Assembly (NCBI GenBank): GCA_934515035.1
Contig: CAKSXP010000019.1
Span: 1-15,004 of the forward strand
Direction: 5' to 3'
DNA: 15,004 nt
DNA from: an uncultured Oscillospiraceae bacterium
Lineage (GTDB): Bacteria > Bacillota > Clostridia > Oscillospirales > Oscillospiraceae
Below the pieces are notes generated by a model that saw only the letters and a program-made list of their open reading frames with translations, searched no databases and was not told the DNA's origin. Below are positions 1-7,410 of this stretch, in pieces. Position numbers and translations under genes: made by a program. The number at the start of each line of letters is the position of its first letter. The stretch's first letter is position 1.

Positions 1-1
1 C

Positions 2-403
2 ATCGGCGGCGGTGAAGTCGGCTGCGAGACCGCGCTGTATCTTGCGCGCGGCGGAAAAAAGGTCAGCATAATCGAAATGCTGCCGGAGCTCGCCGCGGCC
101 AGTGCCTATGCGCCCCAGCTCGCCATTCAGGACATCATCCCCAGGGAGTGCGATGTGCATGTCAACGCCCGCTCAAGCTTCATAACCGAACACAGCGTCG
201 GCTATGTTGACCTGACGGACGGTTCCGAGCACGAGATCCCCTGCGACACGGTCGTTTTCTCCGCCGGTATGCGCTCCCGAACCGCTCTCGCCGAGTCCTT
301 CCGCGACTGCGCGCCTGTGTTTTTCAAGCTTGGCGACTGCGAAACGGCAAAGAACCTCCGTATATGCAACCGCACGGCTTTCGACGCCGCCATGCAAATA
401 TAA
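2..403 (+). CDS. FAD/NAD(P)-dependent oxidoreductase, C-terminal part (5' end outside window)
   Basis: Only the last 133 residues are visible; the reading frame is open from base 2 to the TAA at 401-403. The fragment opens on a dinucleotide-binding motif (IGGGEVGCETALYLA, a GxGxxG Rossmann turn) followed by a strand ending in the acidic residue that usually binds the ribose (SIIEM). It closes with DTVVFSAGMR and a GDC motif (FKLGDCETAKN), the usual C-terminal FAD-contacting signature. This layout matches the pyridine-nucleotide oxidoreductase half of the 2,4-dienoyl-CoA reductase / 2-enoate reductase / NADH:flavin oxidoreductase group, which reduces activated C=C bonds using NAD(P)H. The family is well supported. 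The substrate cannot be inferred, because the N-terminal TIM-barrel and iron-sulfur region, if present, lies outside the window. A strong terminator follows 14 bases after the stop, so this is the last gene of its transcript. Confidence 0.8.
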   Translation: MGGGEVGCETALYLARGGKKVSIIEMLPELAAASAYAPQLAIQDIIPRECDVHVNARSSFITEHSVGYVDLTDGSEHEIPCDTVVFSAGMRSRTALAESFRDCAPVFFKLGDCETAKNLRICNRTAFDAAMQI

Positions 404-417
404 CAGGAAATTCCTTT

Positions 418-453
418 GTGTCCGAAGTTCAATGCAACTTCGGACACTTTTTT
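418..453 (+). terminator. Rho-independent terminator after the oxidoreductase
   Basis: A perfect 12-bp stem (418-429 with 436-447) has a 6-nt loop and is followed directly by a run of six T. It lies 14 bases past the oxidoreductase stop and ends that transcript before the vanW-like gene. Confidence 0.92.
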
Positions 454-472
454 ATCGTCATACTACCATCGA

Positions 473-499
473 ATGACAAGAAATAGCCGGACATATGCT
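473..499 (+). promoter_or_regulatory. Possible weak promoter for the VanW-family gene
   Basis: ATGACA (473-478) and TATGCT (494-499) resemble -35 and -10 boxes. The spacer is only 15 nt and the -10 matches at just four positions. A promoter is expected here because a strong terminator ends just upstream, but this particular assignment is weak. Confidence 0.25.
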
Positions 500-506
500 G
501 CATTTT

Positions 507-513
507 GGGGAGG
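507..513 (+). promoter_or_regulatory. Ribosome-binding site that fixes the VanW start
   Basis: GGGGAGG lies 7 nt before the ATG at 521. The frame stays open upstream to a TTG at 416, but that codon falls at the upstream terminator and has no such site. The ATG at 516 is out of frame and meets a stop after two codons. Confidence 0.75.
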
Positions 514-520
514 CTATGAA

Positions 521-1357
521 ATGACAGTTATCGAACAGCCGGTTTACCGTTCCAAGCTCAGGTCGGCGCTGGGCCTTATGTATTACGGAGCGCGCAGACG
601 CGCGCTCTGGGTCAAAAAGAGCAGATACTTTGCCAGGTCGTTTCAGAATGAGCCGCTGCCGTATTCCTGTTTCATGCACAGGACGATACTGCGCAGAAAG
701 CTCAAGGACGTAGACATGTGGATGCAGGGAAACAAGATCATCAATCTGCATCTCGCCGCCAAACGTCTCAACGGCGTTATCATCCGCCCGGGCGAGGTTT
801 TCAGCTATTGGAGGCTGATCGGCAAACCGTCCCGGCGCCGCGGCTATGTCGAAGGCATGGTGCTCCAAAACGGTAAAGTCTGTTCGGGAACGGGCGGCGG
901 CCTTTGCCAGATGTCGAACCTTATCTTCTGGATGGCCCTGCACACGCCCCTGACCGTCATAGAGCGCCACCGGCACGGGCACGACGTTTTTCCCGATTCC
1001 AACCGGACACAGCCCTTCGGCAGCGGCGCGACCTGTTTTTATCCGCACGGCGACCTGATGCTCAGGAACGACACACAGGACACCTTTCAGCTCCTTGTCA
1101 CGGTCGGCAGTGAATATCTTGAGGGCGAAATAAGAGCTTCCTCTCCTCCGGAATACCGCTATGAGATCGTGGAGAGGGACCACGAGATGCGCGGGGAATA
1201 CTGGGGCGGATACACCCGCCACAACAAGCTTTACCGCCGCCAGTTCAACGCGCAGGATGAGCTTCTCTGCGAAGAGCTTGTTGTGGAAAACGACGCTATC
1301 ATGGTCTATTCTCCGTTTCTGGAAGACGGAACACCGTCCTCGCAGGAAAGCGAATGA
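521..1357 (+). CDS. VanW family protein
   Basis: A 278-residue protein using the ATG at 521. The VanW core is clear: RPGEVFSYW at residues 89-97, a glycine-rich GTGGGLCQMSN at 123-133, and a histidine-rich ERHRHGHDVFPDS at 148-160, followed by a beta-rich region to about residue 205. The N-terminal 60 residues are strongly basic and show no signal peptide or membrane segment, so a cytoplasmic or peripheral location is likely. VanW was named from the vanB vancomycin-resistance cluster, where its role is unknown. No vanR, vanS, vanH, ligase or vanX is visible here, so this is probably one of the chromosomal VanW proteins common in Firmicutes rather than a resistance gene. It appears to be a single-gene transcript between two terminators. 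Its biochemical function is unknown. Confidence 0.85.
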   Translation: MTVIEQPVYRSKLRSALGLMYYGARRRALWVKKSRYFARSFQNEPLPYSCFMHRTILRRKLKDVDMWMQGNKIINLHLAAKRLNGVIIRPGEVFSYWRLIGKPSRRRGYVEGMVLQNGKVCSGTGGGLCQMSNLIFWMALHTPLTVIERHRHGHDVFPDSNRTQPFGSGATCFYPHGDLMLRNDTQDTFQLLVTVGSEYLEGEIRASSPPEYRYEIVERDHEMRGEYWGGYTRHNKLYRRQFNAQDELLCEELVVENDAIMVYSPFLEDGTPSSQESE

Positions 1358-1361
1358 CAAC

Positions 1362-1403
1362 AAAAATACGGACCGGCGATATTCTGCCGGTCCGTATTTT
1401 TTA
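1362..1403. terminator. Bidirectional terminator between VanW and LysR genes
   Basis: Perfectly complementary arms (about 1362-1377 and 1386-1401) carry a GC-rich core of ATACGGACCGGC and an 8-nt loop. The A-run on the left and T-run on the right give a U-tail on both strands. It serves vanW on the plus strand and lysR on the minus strand, overlapping the lysR stop codon. Confidence 0.9.
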
Positions 1404-2276
1404 TTTATTCCCGCTGTACTCTTTCAGGGCGTCTATAAAGACGGGTATGGTCGGGTTAGAGACGTTTTTGGGCCAGAAGGCCGCTATATCATAGCCGGAG
1501 TCGAACCCGGCGATACGCTTCACGGCACAGCCGTTGGCATGGAGTTCGCAGATCATCGCGGGAAGTATCGTAAAGCCAAGGCCGGAGCGCACCTTCAGCA
1601 CAAGCGTTTCGATATCCGACGCAGTCCCGGCGAGCGGCATTTTCGGAAAGCTGAAATAGTTCAGCATCTCCTGAGTGCAGCCCGAAAGGCTCAAAAAAGG
1701 CTCCCCTTCGAGCATTTCGAGCCGGATCCCGCTTTCGTCTGAAAGGCTGTGACCCGCGGGCAGCAGCACCGCAAGCTCGTCCCGCGCTACGGAGACGCTT
1801 TCTATCCTGTCGCGCTCAAGCGGAAGCTCAAAGGAACAGCAGACACCGATATCCGCCTCATGGTTCCGAAGCGCACGTGATACGCCCGCGCCGAGAGGAT
1901 AGTGCCGGATGTCGAAATAAAGCTCGGGATGTTCGAAACGAAAGCTGTTGTAAAAATCAAACAGCCATGGATGTCTGAAGTTTATGCTGGCAATGACGAT
2001 ATGCCCCTCGCCGTCGTTTCCGATGGTTCGGACGCGTTCCTCAAGCTGATCTATGCGGCCGAGTATCTCCTCCGCCCCAAGGCGGAACTCTTCCCCCGCC
2101 CGCGTGAGCGAAATGCGGCGGTTGTCCCGGTACATGAGCTGTACACCAAGGGAAGTCTCCAGGCTGCTTATATGGCGGCTGAGCGAAGGCTGGCTGATAA
2201 AAAGAGCGTTGGCCGCCTTGGTTATGTTCCCCATTCGCGCAACAGTGCAGAACTGCCTGAGTTCCTCAAGAGTCAT
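1401..2276 (-). CDS. LysR family transcriptional regulator
   Basis: A 291-residue protein of normal LysR length. The N-terminal winged helix-turn-helix spans about residues 1-62, with the signature ITKAANALFISQPSLSRHI (18-36) and the following SSLETSLGVQL. A linker helix runs to about residue 88 (ILGRIDQLEERVRTIG), and a periplasmic-binding-protein-like effector domain begins at GHIVIASINF. The ATG at 2276 has GGAGG ten bases upstream (2287-2291). LysR regulators often control a divergently transcribed neighbour, but here the upstream gene (rluD) faces the same way and vanW is convergent. No target is therefore adjacent apart from the gene itself, and the co-inducer cannot be predicted. Confidence 0.9.
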   Translation of the reverse strand: MTLEELRQFCTVARMGNITKAANALFISQPSLSRHISSLETSLGVQLMYRDNRRISLTRAGEEFRLGAEEILGRIDQLEERVRTIGNDGEGHIVIASINFRHPWLFDFYNSFRFEHPELYFDIRHYPLGAGVSRALRNHEADIGVCCSFELPLERDRIESVSVARDELAVLLPAGHSLSDESGIRLEMLEGEPFLSLSGCTQEMLNYFSFPKMPLAGTASDIETLVLKVRSGLGFTILPAMICELHANGCAVKRIAGFDSGYDIAAFWPKNVSNPTIPVFIDALKEYSGNK

Positions 2277-2377
2277 TGTTCATATACCTCCGAATTATAA
2301 TGCATGCGTCTATTTTACCATCCGCAGGTAGGATCTGTGTGCCTTATTTCGCACCACGGCTTATGTCTTTGATACCA

Positions 2378-2455
2378 ATATACGCATATACGCATATACA
2401 GGATCAGAGCAGCACCCCGGCGCGGGGTATTGCCCTGATCCTGTATATGAGCGTA
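2378..2455. repeat. Long imperfect hairpin with ATATACGC tandem repeats
   Basis: Between rluD and lysR lie perfect 15-bp inverted arms (2393-2407 and 2435-2449). An inner GC-rich hairpin (ACCCCG/CGGGGT around GCG, 2414-2428) sits within the 27-nt spacer. The left arm overlaps two copies of ATATACGC plus ATATAC (2378-2399), and the right arm is followed, after a 2-nt bulge, by GCGTAT, which can extend the pairing. The structure begins 16 bases after the rluD stop on the minus strand. No U-tract follows on either strand, so it is not a textbook terminator. It may protect or define the 3' end of the long operon transcript, act as a repeat element, or serve as a regulator-binding palindrome. Confidence 0.7.
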
Positions 2456-2465
2456 TTCTGCTGTG

Positions 2466-3377
2466 TCAGTTTATCGGACTGCCCAGTCTTTCGAGGACCT
2501 CGCGGAAATAGTCCGGCAGCGGAACGGAAAGCTCAACGTGCTCTTCCGTACGCGGATGGACAAAGCGAAGCCGCCGGGCGTGCAGGCACTGGCCCGTCAG
2601 CCCCTTTTCCGTTCCCCGGCCATATACCTCGTCCCCGAGAAGCGGGTGCCCGATATACGCCATGTGTACGCGTATCTGATGCGTCCGCCCCGTTTCCAGC
2701 TTGCAGCGGACGTGAGTATAGCCGTTATACCGGGCGATAACGGACCAGTGCGTCACCGCCGGGCGCGAGCCCCTTTCCGTGACCGCCATACGCTTGCGGT
2801 CCACGGGATGCCTTCCTATCGGCGCGGACACCGTTCCCTCGTCCTCGCGCAGACGCCCGCGCACGACGGCCTCATATTCGCGCGAAAGGCTCCGGTCGGC
2901 AAGCTGGGCGGAGAGATGCTGATGGGCAAAATCGTTCTTTGCGGCGATCAGAAGCCCGGAGGTATCGCGGTCTATGCGGTGGACTATGCCCGGCCGCTTC
3001 TCTCCCCCGATGCCGGACAGGGAGTCGCCGCAGTGGAACAGCAGCGCGTTTACAAGCGTGCCGTCCGGATGTCCCGGCGCGGGATGAACGACCATTCCGC
3101 GCGGCTTGTTGACGACGATCACGTCGTCGTCCTCATAGACGATATCGAGCGGTATATCCTGTGCCCTGAGCTCCACCGGCTCAGGCTCCGGCAGGGCGAT
3201 CACAAATGTCTCCCCCGCGGCGGTGCGGCGGCTCTTTCTGACCACGGCTCCGTTGAGCGTAACAGCGCCCTGTTCAAGAAGCCGCTGGACCTGTGAGCGC
3301 GTGATATCCGCGCAACGGGCAAGGAGAGCGTCGATACGTTCTCCGCTCTCCTGTGCCGTTATTTTCAGTATTTCCAT
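2466..3377 (-). CDS. rluD: RluA/RluD family 23S rRNA pseudouridine synthase
   Basis: A 303-residue enzyme expected to isomerise specific uridines in large-subunit rRNA to pseudouridine. An S4 RNA-binding domain occupies about residues 13-60 (RIDALLARCADITRSQVQRL). The catalytic domain follows: the DIVYEDDDVIVVNKP strand (78-92), the catalytic motif HRIDRDTSGL at 133-142 with the expected nucleophile Asp136, and the RTHQIRVHMAYIGHPLLGD motif typical of the RluA family. The ATG at 3377 overlaps the lspA stop by one base (TAATG), implying translational coupling. An lspA-rluD pair is also found in Bacillus (lspA-ylyB). Exact target uridines (RluD versus RluC/YlyB type) cannot be settled from sequence alone. 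Confidence 0.92.
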   Translation of the reverse strand: MEILKITAQESGERIDALLARCADITRSQVQRLLEQGAVTLNGAVVRKSRRTAAGETFVIALPEPEPVELRAQDIPLDIVYEDDDVIVVNKPRGMVVHPAPGHPDGTLVNALLFHCGDSLSGIGGEKRPGIVHRIDRDTSGLLIAAKNDFAHQHLSAQLADRSLSREYEAVVRGRLREDEGTVSAPIGRHPVDRKRMAVTERGSRPAVTHWSVIARYNGYTHVRCKLETGRTHQIRVHMAYIGHPLLGDEVYGRGTEKGLTGQCLHARRLRFVHPRTEEHVELSVPLPDYFREVLERLGSPIN

Positions 3378-4333
3378 TATTTGAACTCGTCGAGAATGTC
3401 CTCGAGCGAAAACTCCATTTCCTCGTCATCGACGGTGACGCGGGTCCTTTCCTTCTCTGCCAGCGCGGGCTTTGCCTCCGGCTCGGGCCGGGGCCTGCTC
3501 TCCCCTTTCGCGGCGGGCGGAGTAAAGACCGGAACGGATTCCGGCTCCTGCTTCTTTTCCCACTCGGCAAAGAAATCGTCGCTCTTCGGCCTGGTTTTTG
3601 CCCCGTGCTCATAGGTCTGGCGCTGGCGGCGCGCATATTCCTCGCGCTGCTGCTCAACGGTCATGTGCCGGGCCGCGGCGGCAGGCTTTTTGGGCTCGGC
3701 CTTCGGCTTTTCCGCGGGCTTTTCCGCGGCTTTCTCCGGCTTTTCGCTCTTTGCCGGAGCCTTTCCCCCGGCGGATATCTTGCTGATCTCGTCGATATTG
3801 GCCGCGTTTCCCTTGCTGCGCTTTGCAGCGGCAAGCCGGGCCGCCTTTGCTTTCTCCGCCTCCTCGTCTACCTCTTCCTTGCCGCTTCCGCTGCAAATGA
3901 TATAAACACAGAAGAGGATACCGCAGACGGTTATGAATATATCCGCGACGTTAAAGACCGGGAAGGTCATGAACTCCAGCTCAAACATATCGACGACATA
4001 GCCGTGGAGCACGCGGTCGATACAGTTTCCGATCGCGCCCGCGACCACGAGGACGGCCATCCAGCGGCCGAATCCGCCCTTGATCGTCTTTGCCGCGACC
4101 AGCACGATGACAACTATCACAAAGATGACCGTCAATATAACAAACAGCCAGCGCGCAAATGATACGCTGTCAAGCAGTCCAAAGGCGGCCCCGGAGTTGT
4201 GGATATTCGTAAGGTGAACGACGCCGGGCAGAAGCTCACGGGTGGCCCCGTCCAGCGCAATGTTGACCGTCGTCCAATATTTGAGACCCTGATCGAGTAT
4301 AAGTACGATGACCGCGACTATTGCATACAGCAT
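3377..4333 (-). CDS. lspA: Lipoprotein signal peptidase II with long C-terminal extension
   Basis: An integral membrane aspartyl protease that removes signal peptides from diacylated prolipoproteins. Four hydrophobic segments fall at about residues 2-18, 60-82, 91-105 and 126-147. Family motifs are intact: D14 in LDQGLKYW, NSGAAFG (46-52), GNCIDR (102-107), GYVVDMFE (111-118) and FNVAD (127-131), including the conserved aspartates D106, D115 and D131. Most LspA proteins have 150-170 residues; this one has 318. Residues about 150-318 form a highly charged, low-complexity Lys/Ala/Glu/Pro tail ending in an acidic stretch (FSLEDILDEFK). With four membrane spans the tail should lie in the cytoplasm. 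RBS AAGGAGGG (4341-4348) precedes the ATG at 4333. The gene follows ileS after a structured 115-nt gap and overlaps rluD. Confidence 0.93.
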   Translation of the reverse strand: MLYAIVAVIVLILDQGLKYWTTVNIALDGATRELLPGVVHLTNIHNSGAAFGLLDSVSFARWLFVILTVIFVIVVIVLVAAKTIKGGFGRWMAVLVVAGAIGNCIDRVLHGYVVDMFELEFMTFPVFNVADIFITVCGILFCVYIICSGSGKEEVDEEAEKAKAARLAAAKRSKGNAANIDEISKISAGGKAPAKSEKPEKAAEKPAEKPKAEPKKPAAAARHMTVEQQREEYARRQRQTYEHGAKTRPKSDDFFAEWEKKQEPESVPVFTPPAAKGESRPRPEPEAKPALAEKERTRVTVDDEEMEFSLEDILDEFK

Positions 4334-4366
4334 TGCATCGCCCTCCTTTTCGTTAGCTCAGTCTTG

Positions 4367-4401
4367 CAGGCTTTCCGACGGCACAGCCGCCGGAGAGCCT
4401 G
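4367..4401 (-). other. Intercistronic hairpin II between ileS and lspA
   Basis: A 16-position stem (4367-4382 with 4386-4401) closes on a 3-nt loop. As minus-strand RNA it has one mismatch and one G-U pair. No U-run follows, so it is more likely an mRNA processing, stability or translation-modulating structure than a terminator. It ends about 19 bases before the lspA ribosome-binding site. Confidence 0.6.
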
Positions 4402-4402
4402 T

Positions 4403-4446
4403 CCGTGCATGCCGGCGAAACTCGCACCGGCAGGATATGCGCACGG
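4403..4446 (-). other. Intercistronic hairpin I between ileS and lspA
   Basis: A nested stem starts three bases after the ileS stop. The outer 6-bp CCGTGC/GCACGG pair (4441-4446 with 4403-4408) encloses an inner 6-bp TGCCGG/CCGGCA stem (4427-4432 with 4410-4415), separated by an asymmetric internal loop. It lies in tandem with the hairpin at 4367-4401. Confidence 0.55.
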
Positions 4447-4448
4447 TT

Positions 4449-7256
4449 TTATTCCGCGAGTGCCTCGGCACAGCGCTCGCAAAGCTCGGGATGTTCGGCA
4501 TTCTGTCCGACGGTGTGGCTGTGGGTCCAGCAGCGGACGCACTTGGGCTTTTCACTTGCCTCGACCACGACCGTCACGCCGGGGAAGCTCTCTCCCTGGA
4601 AGGCTATGCCGTCTCCCACGGACGGGCCGAAAACGCTTTCGACCTCGGAAACGATGAACAGCATCGGAAGGTCGAGCCCGGAAATGCGCTCATAGGCGGC
4701 CTTTGCGTTCTCCGATACGCAGAGCTTCAGCTTTGCGTCGAGGGACTTGCCGACAAGCTTTTCGGCACGCGCAAGCTCCAGCGCCTTGAGCACATCCTCG
4801 CGCAGCGCTATGAGGCTGTCCCAGGTCTCCATTGTCTCGCCGTCCAGCGCATATTCCGTGAAGGGCTTGTTCATCTCGTTGAAAACGACGTTTCTCACAT
4901 CGTCGCTCTCACGGTGGGGCATGGCCTGCCATATCTCGTCGGAGGTGAATGCGAGTATGGGCGCCATGATCTTGGTTATCGTGTCGAGGATAAGGAACAG
5001 GGCGGTCTGTGCGCTGCGGCGCTTTGTGCCGTTCTTTGCATCGCAGTATAGCCTGTCCTTGATGATATCGAGATAGAAATTGGACATCTCGACAACGCAG
5101 AAATCGTTGATGGCATGGGTCACGCCGATAAATTCGTAATCGCAGTATGCCTGCTCGCACTTTTCGATGAGCGCATTCAGGCGGGTGATGGCCCAGCGGT
5201 CGAGCGTCTCCATCTCTTCGGGCGCGACAAGGTCGTTTGCGTCGAAGCCGTCGAGGTTGCCGAGGCAGTAGCGCGCGGTGTTGCGGAACTTGAGATAGTT
5301 CTGGCTCAGCTGCTTGAAGATGGCGTCGGAGCAGCGCATATCCGCATGATAATCCGCGGAGGCCGCCCACAGGCGCAGGAGATCCGCGCCGTATTTGTTG
5401 ATTATCTCGTTGGGATCCATTCCGTTGCCGAGGGACTTGTGCATTGCCTTGCCCTCTCCGTCCACGGTCCAGCCATGGGTGATGCACTGGCGGAAGGGCG
5501 CTCCCTTGCCCAGAGCGCCGACTGCGGTCAGCAGGCTGGACTGGAACCAGCCGCGATACTGATCCAGACCCTCGAGATAGACATCCGCGGGCCAGAAGCC
5601 CTGGTCGCGCTGCATGGAGGCATAGTGAGACGAGCCGGAGTCGAACCAGCCGTCAAGCGTGTCCTCCTCCTTGATGAAGCCGTGGTCACAGCCGCAGTGC
5701 GGGCAGACAAAGCCCTCGGGCAGTATCTCGGCGGAGTCGCGCTCGAACCACGCGTTTGAGCCCTCTTTTCCGAAAATCTCGGAAACGGCGGCTATGCTCT
5801 CGTCCGTTACGATGGGCTTGCCGCAGTCGGGGCAATAGAAAACGGGGATAGGCAGACCCCACTTGCGCTGGCGGGAGATGCACCAGTCGCTGCGCTCGCG
5901 GATCATGGACTTGATCCTGTCCTCGCCCCACTCGGGTATCCAGCGGACATCCTCGCAGGCGCGGCACGCGTCCTCCTTGAACGCCTCAACGGAGCAGAAC
6001 CACTGCGGCGTGGCGCGGAAGATGATGGGGCCCTTGCAGCGCCAGCAGTGCGGATAGGAGTGGACGATCTCTTCACTGGCAAACAGCGCGCCGGACTGCT
6101 TCATATCCTCGAGTATAACGGGATTGGATGCGTCCGTCTTGAGTCCGGCATATTTACCCGCGTAATCGGTGTGGCGGCCCTGGTCGTCAACGGGCACGAC
6201 AAGCTCCAGCCCGTAGCGCAGGCAGGTCTGATAGTCGTCGGCGCCGAATCCGGGCGCCGTGTGGACGCAGCCGGTACCGGAATCCATCGTTACATAATCC
6301 GCATTCATAAGGAAGCTCGTCTTGGGCAGGAAGGGGTGATCGGCAAGCATACGCTCGAAGAAGGAACCGGGGTGACGCTCCACGATCTGATATCCGGTAA
6401 AGCCTCCGACGCCCATGACCTTTTCCGTCAGCGCCTCTGCGATTATATACATCTCGTCGCTGCCGTCGGGTCTGACAATGGCATAGGTCTCCTCGGGGTT
6501 GAGGGTTATGCCCATGTTGCCCGGGAGCGTCCAGATCGTCGTCGTCCAGATGAGGAAGAACAGCTTTGATTTATCTATTCCGGGCAGCTTGCCCAGGTCG
6601 TCGTTCATGCGGAACTTGACGTAAACGGTGGTGCAGGGGTCGTCCTGATATTCGATCTCGGCCTCGGCCAGCGCCGTCTCGTCCTTGGCGCACCAGTAAA
6701 CGGGCTTGAGGCCCTTGTAGATATAGCCCTTCTTGTACATCTCGCCGAATATCTTGACCTCTTCCGCCTCGAAAGAGGGGTTCATCGTCTTATAGGGATG
6801 CTCCCAGTCGCCGAGCACGCCCATGCGCTTGAAGCCCTTCATCTGAACGTCGATATAATGATCGGCAAACTCATGGCAGGCGTTCCTGAAGTCGGGAACG
6901 GACATCTGCTTGCGGTTGAGCTTGTTTTTCTTGATGATCGCAGACTCTATGGGCATGCCGTGGTTATCCCAGCCGGGGATATAGGGCGTGTAGTAGCCGC
7001 GCATTGCATAGCTGCGGGTTATGAAGTCCTTGAGCGCCTTGTTAAGGGCGTGGCCCATATGGAGATCGCCGTTTGAAAACGGAGGTCCGTCGTGCAGCGA
7101 GAACAGGGGTTTTCCCTCGTTCTTCCTGAGCAGTTCATTATAAACGTCCTGTTCCTCCCAGCGTGCAAGCATTTCCGGCTCGCGCTTGGGCAGGCCGGCA
7201 CGCATCGGAAAATCGGTTTTCGGGAGGTTAACTGTTGCATTGTAGTCCTGAGACAT
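4449..7256 (-). CDS. ileS: Isoleucyl-tRNA synthetase
   Basis: A class I aminoacyl-tRNA synthetase that charges tRNA-Ile. Its 935 residues match the roughly 938 of E. coli IleRS. The HIGH-type signature is HMGH at 66-69 and the CP1 editing region includes WTTTIWTLPGN (237-247). The KMSKS loop reads AMHKS at 604-608, keeping the second lysine but replacing the first lysine and the first serine. Cysteine pairs CPDC (475-478) and CPHC (518-521) look like an internal zinc knuckle, and the C-terminal zinc module has C906, C909, C926 and C929. The ATG at 7256 has AGGAG at 7268-7272, a rather long 11-nt spacing. The gene sits between divIVA and lspA as in Bacillus subtilis. The 160-nt leader contains no recognisable T-box sequence. 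Confidence 0.97.
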   Translation of the reverse strand: MSQDYNATVNLPKTDFPMRAGLPKREPEMLARWEEQDVYNELLRKNEGKPLFSLHDGPPFSNGDLHMGHALNKALKDFITRSYAMRGYYTPYIPGWDNHGMPIESAIIKKNKLNRKQMSVPDFRNACHEFADHYIDVQMKGFKRMGVLGDWEHPYKTMNPSFEAEEVKIFGEMYKKGYIYKGLKPVYWCAKDETALAEAEIEYQDDPCTTVYVKFRMNDDLGKLPGIDKSKLFFLIWTTTIWTLPGNMGITLNPEETYAIVRPDGSDEMYIIAEALTEKVMGVGGFTGYQIVERHPGSFFERMLADHPFLPKTSFLMNADYVTMDSGTGCVHTAPGFGADDYQTCLRYGLELVVPVDDQGRHTDYAGKYAGLKTDASNPVILEDMKQSGALFASEEIVHSYPHCWRCKGPIIFRATPQWFCSVEAFKEDACRACEDVRWIPEWGEDRIKSMIRERSDWCISRQRKWGLPIPVFYCPDCGKPIVTDESIAAVSEIFGKEGSNAWFERDSAEILPEGFVCPHCGCDHGFIKEEDTLDGWFDSGSSHYASMQRDQGFWPADVYLEGLDQYRGWFQSSLLTAVGALGKGAPFRQCITHGWTVDGEGKAMHKSLGNGMDPNEIINKYGADLLRLWAASADYHADMRCSDAIFKQLSQNYLKFRNTARYCLGNLDGFDANDLVAPEEMETLDRWAITRLNALIEKCEQAYCDYEFIGVTHAINDFCVVEMSNFYLDIIKDRLYCDAKNGTKRRSAQTALFLILDTITKIMAPILAFTSDEIWQAMPHRESDDVRNVVFNEMNKPFTEYALDGETMETWDSLIALREDVLKALELARAEKLVGKSLDAKLKLCVSENAKAAYERISGLDLPMLFIVSEVESVFGPSVGDGIAFQGESFPGVTVVVEASEKPKCVRCWTHSHTVGQNAEHPELCERCAEALAE

Positions 7257-7332
7257 ATCTTGTTTAACTCCTATCTTTTCTCTGTAAGAAGCCTCCGCAC
7301 GCGCGGCGGCGGACTGAAAACATCAGTCGAAA

Positions 7333-7367
7333 CGGGACGGCTCCAGACATTCGGCCGCGCCGCCCCG
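7333..7367 (-). other. Hairpin in the ileS leader
   Basis: As minus-strand RNA, a 9-bp stem (7359-7367 with 7333-7341, one G-U pair) encloses a 17-nt loop and is followed by a short GTTTC stretch. It may be a weak attenuator or processing site between divIVA and ileS. There is no AGGGTGGNACCGCG T-box core here. Confidence 0.4.
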
Positions 7368-7395
7368 TAAAGTTTCAGATATATGTTATTTTCAT

Positions 7396-7410
7396 GCGCC
7401 GCTGCGGCGC
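7396..7410 (-). terminator. Weak hairpin just after divIVA
   Basis: GCGCCG/CGGCGC (7396-7401 with 7405-7410) forms a tight 6-bp GC stem with a 3-nt loop, five bases past the divIVA stop. On the minus strand only the mixed sequence ATGAAAATA follows, so any termination is probably partial. Confidence 0.35.

Noticed and set aside
416..520. Upstream TTG start for the VanW gene
   Set aside because: The codon lies at the terminator stem and lacks a ribosome-binding site, while the ATG at 521 has GGGGAGG at good spacing.
521..1357. Vancomycin resistance locus
   Set aside because: Only a VanW-family protein is present; none of the genes that confer resistance is visible.
458..1363. Minus-strand open frame opposite the VanW gene (301 codons)
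   Set aside because: VanW motifs are on the plus strand with a good ribosome site; the opposite frame has no family signature.
2294..2299. Perfect TATAAT on the minus strand upstream of lysR
   Set aside because: It sits only two bases from the lysR ribosome site, so transcription would start inside or after that site; no good -35 lies upstream.
2378..2399. Possible CRISPR or microsatellite array
   Set aside because: There are only two and a half contiguous 8-base units and no spacers, so it is a short tandem repeat and not an array.
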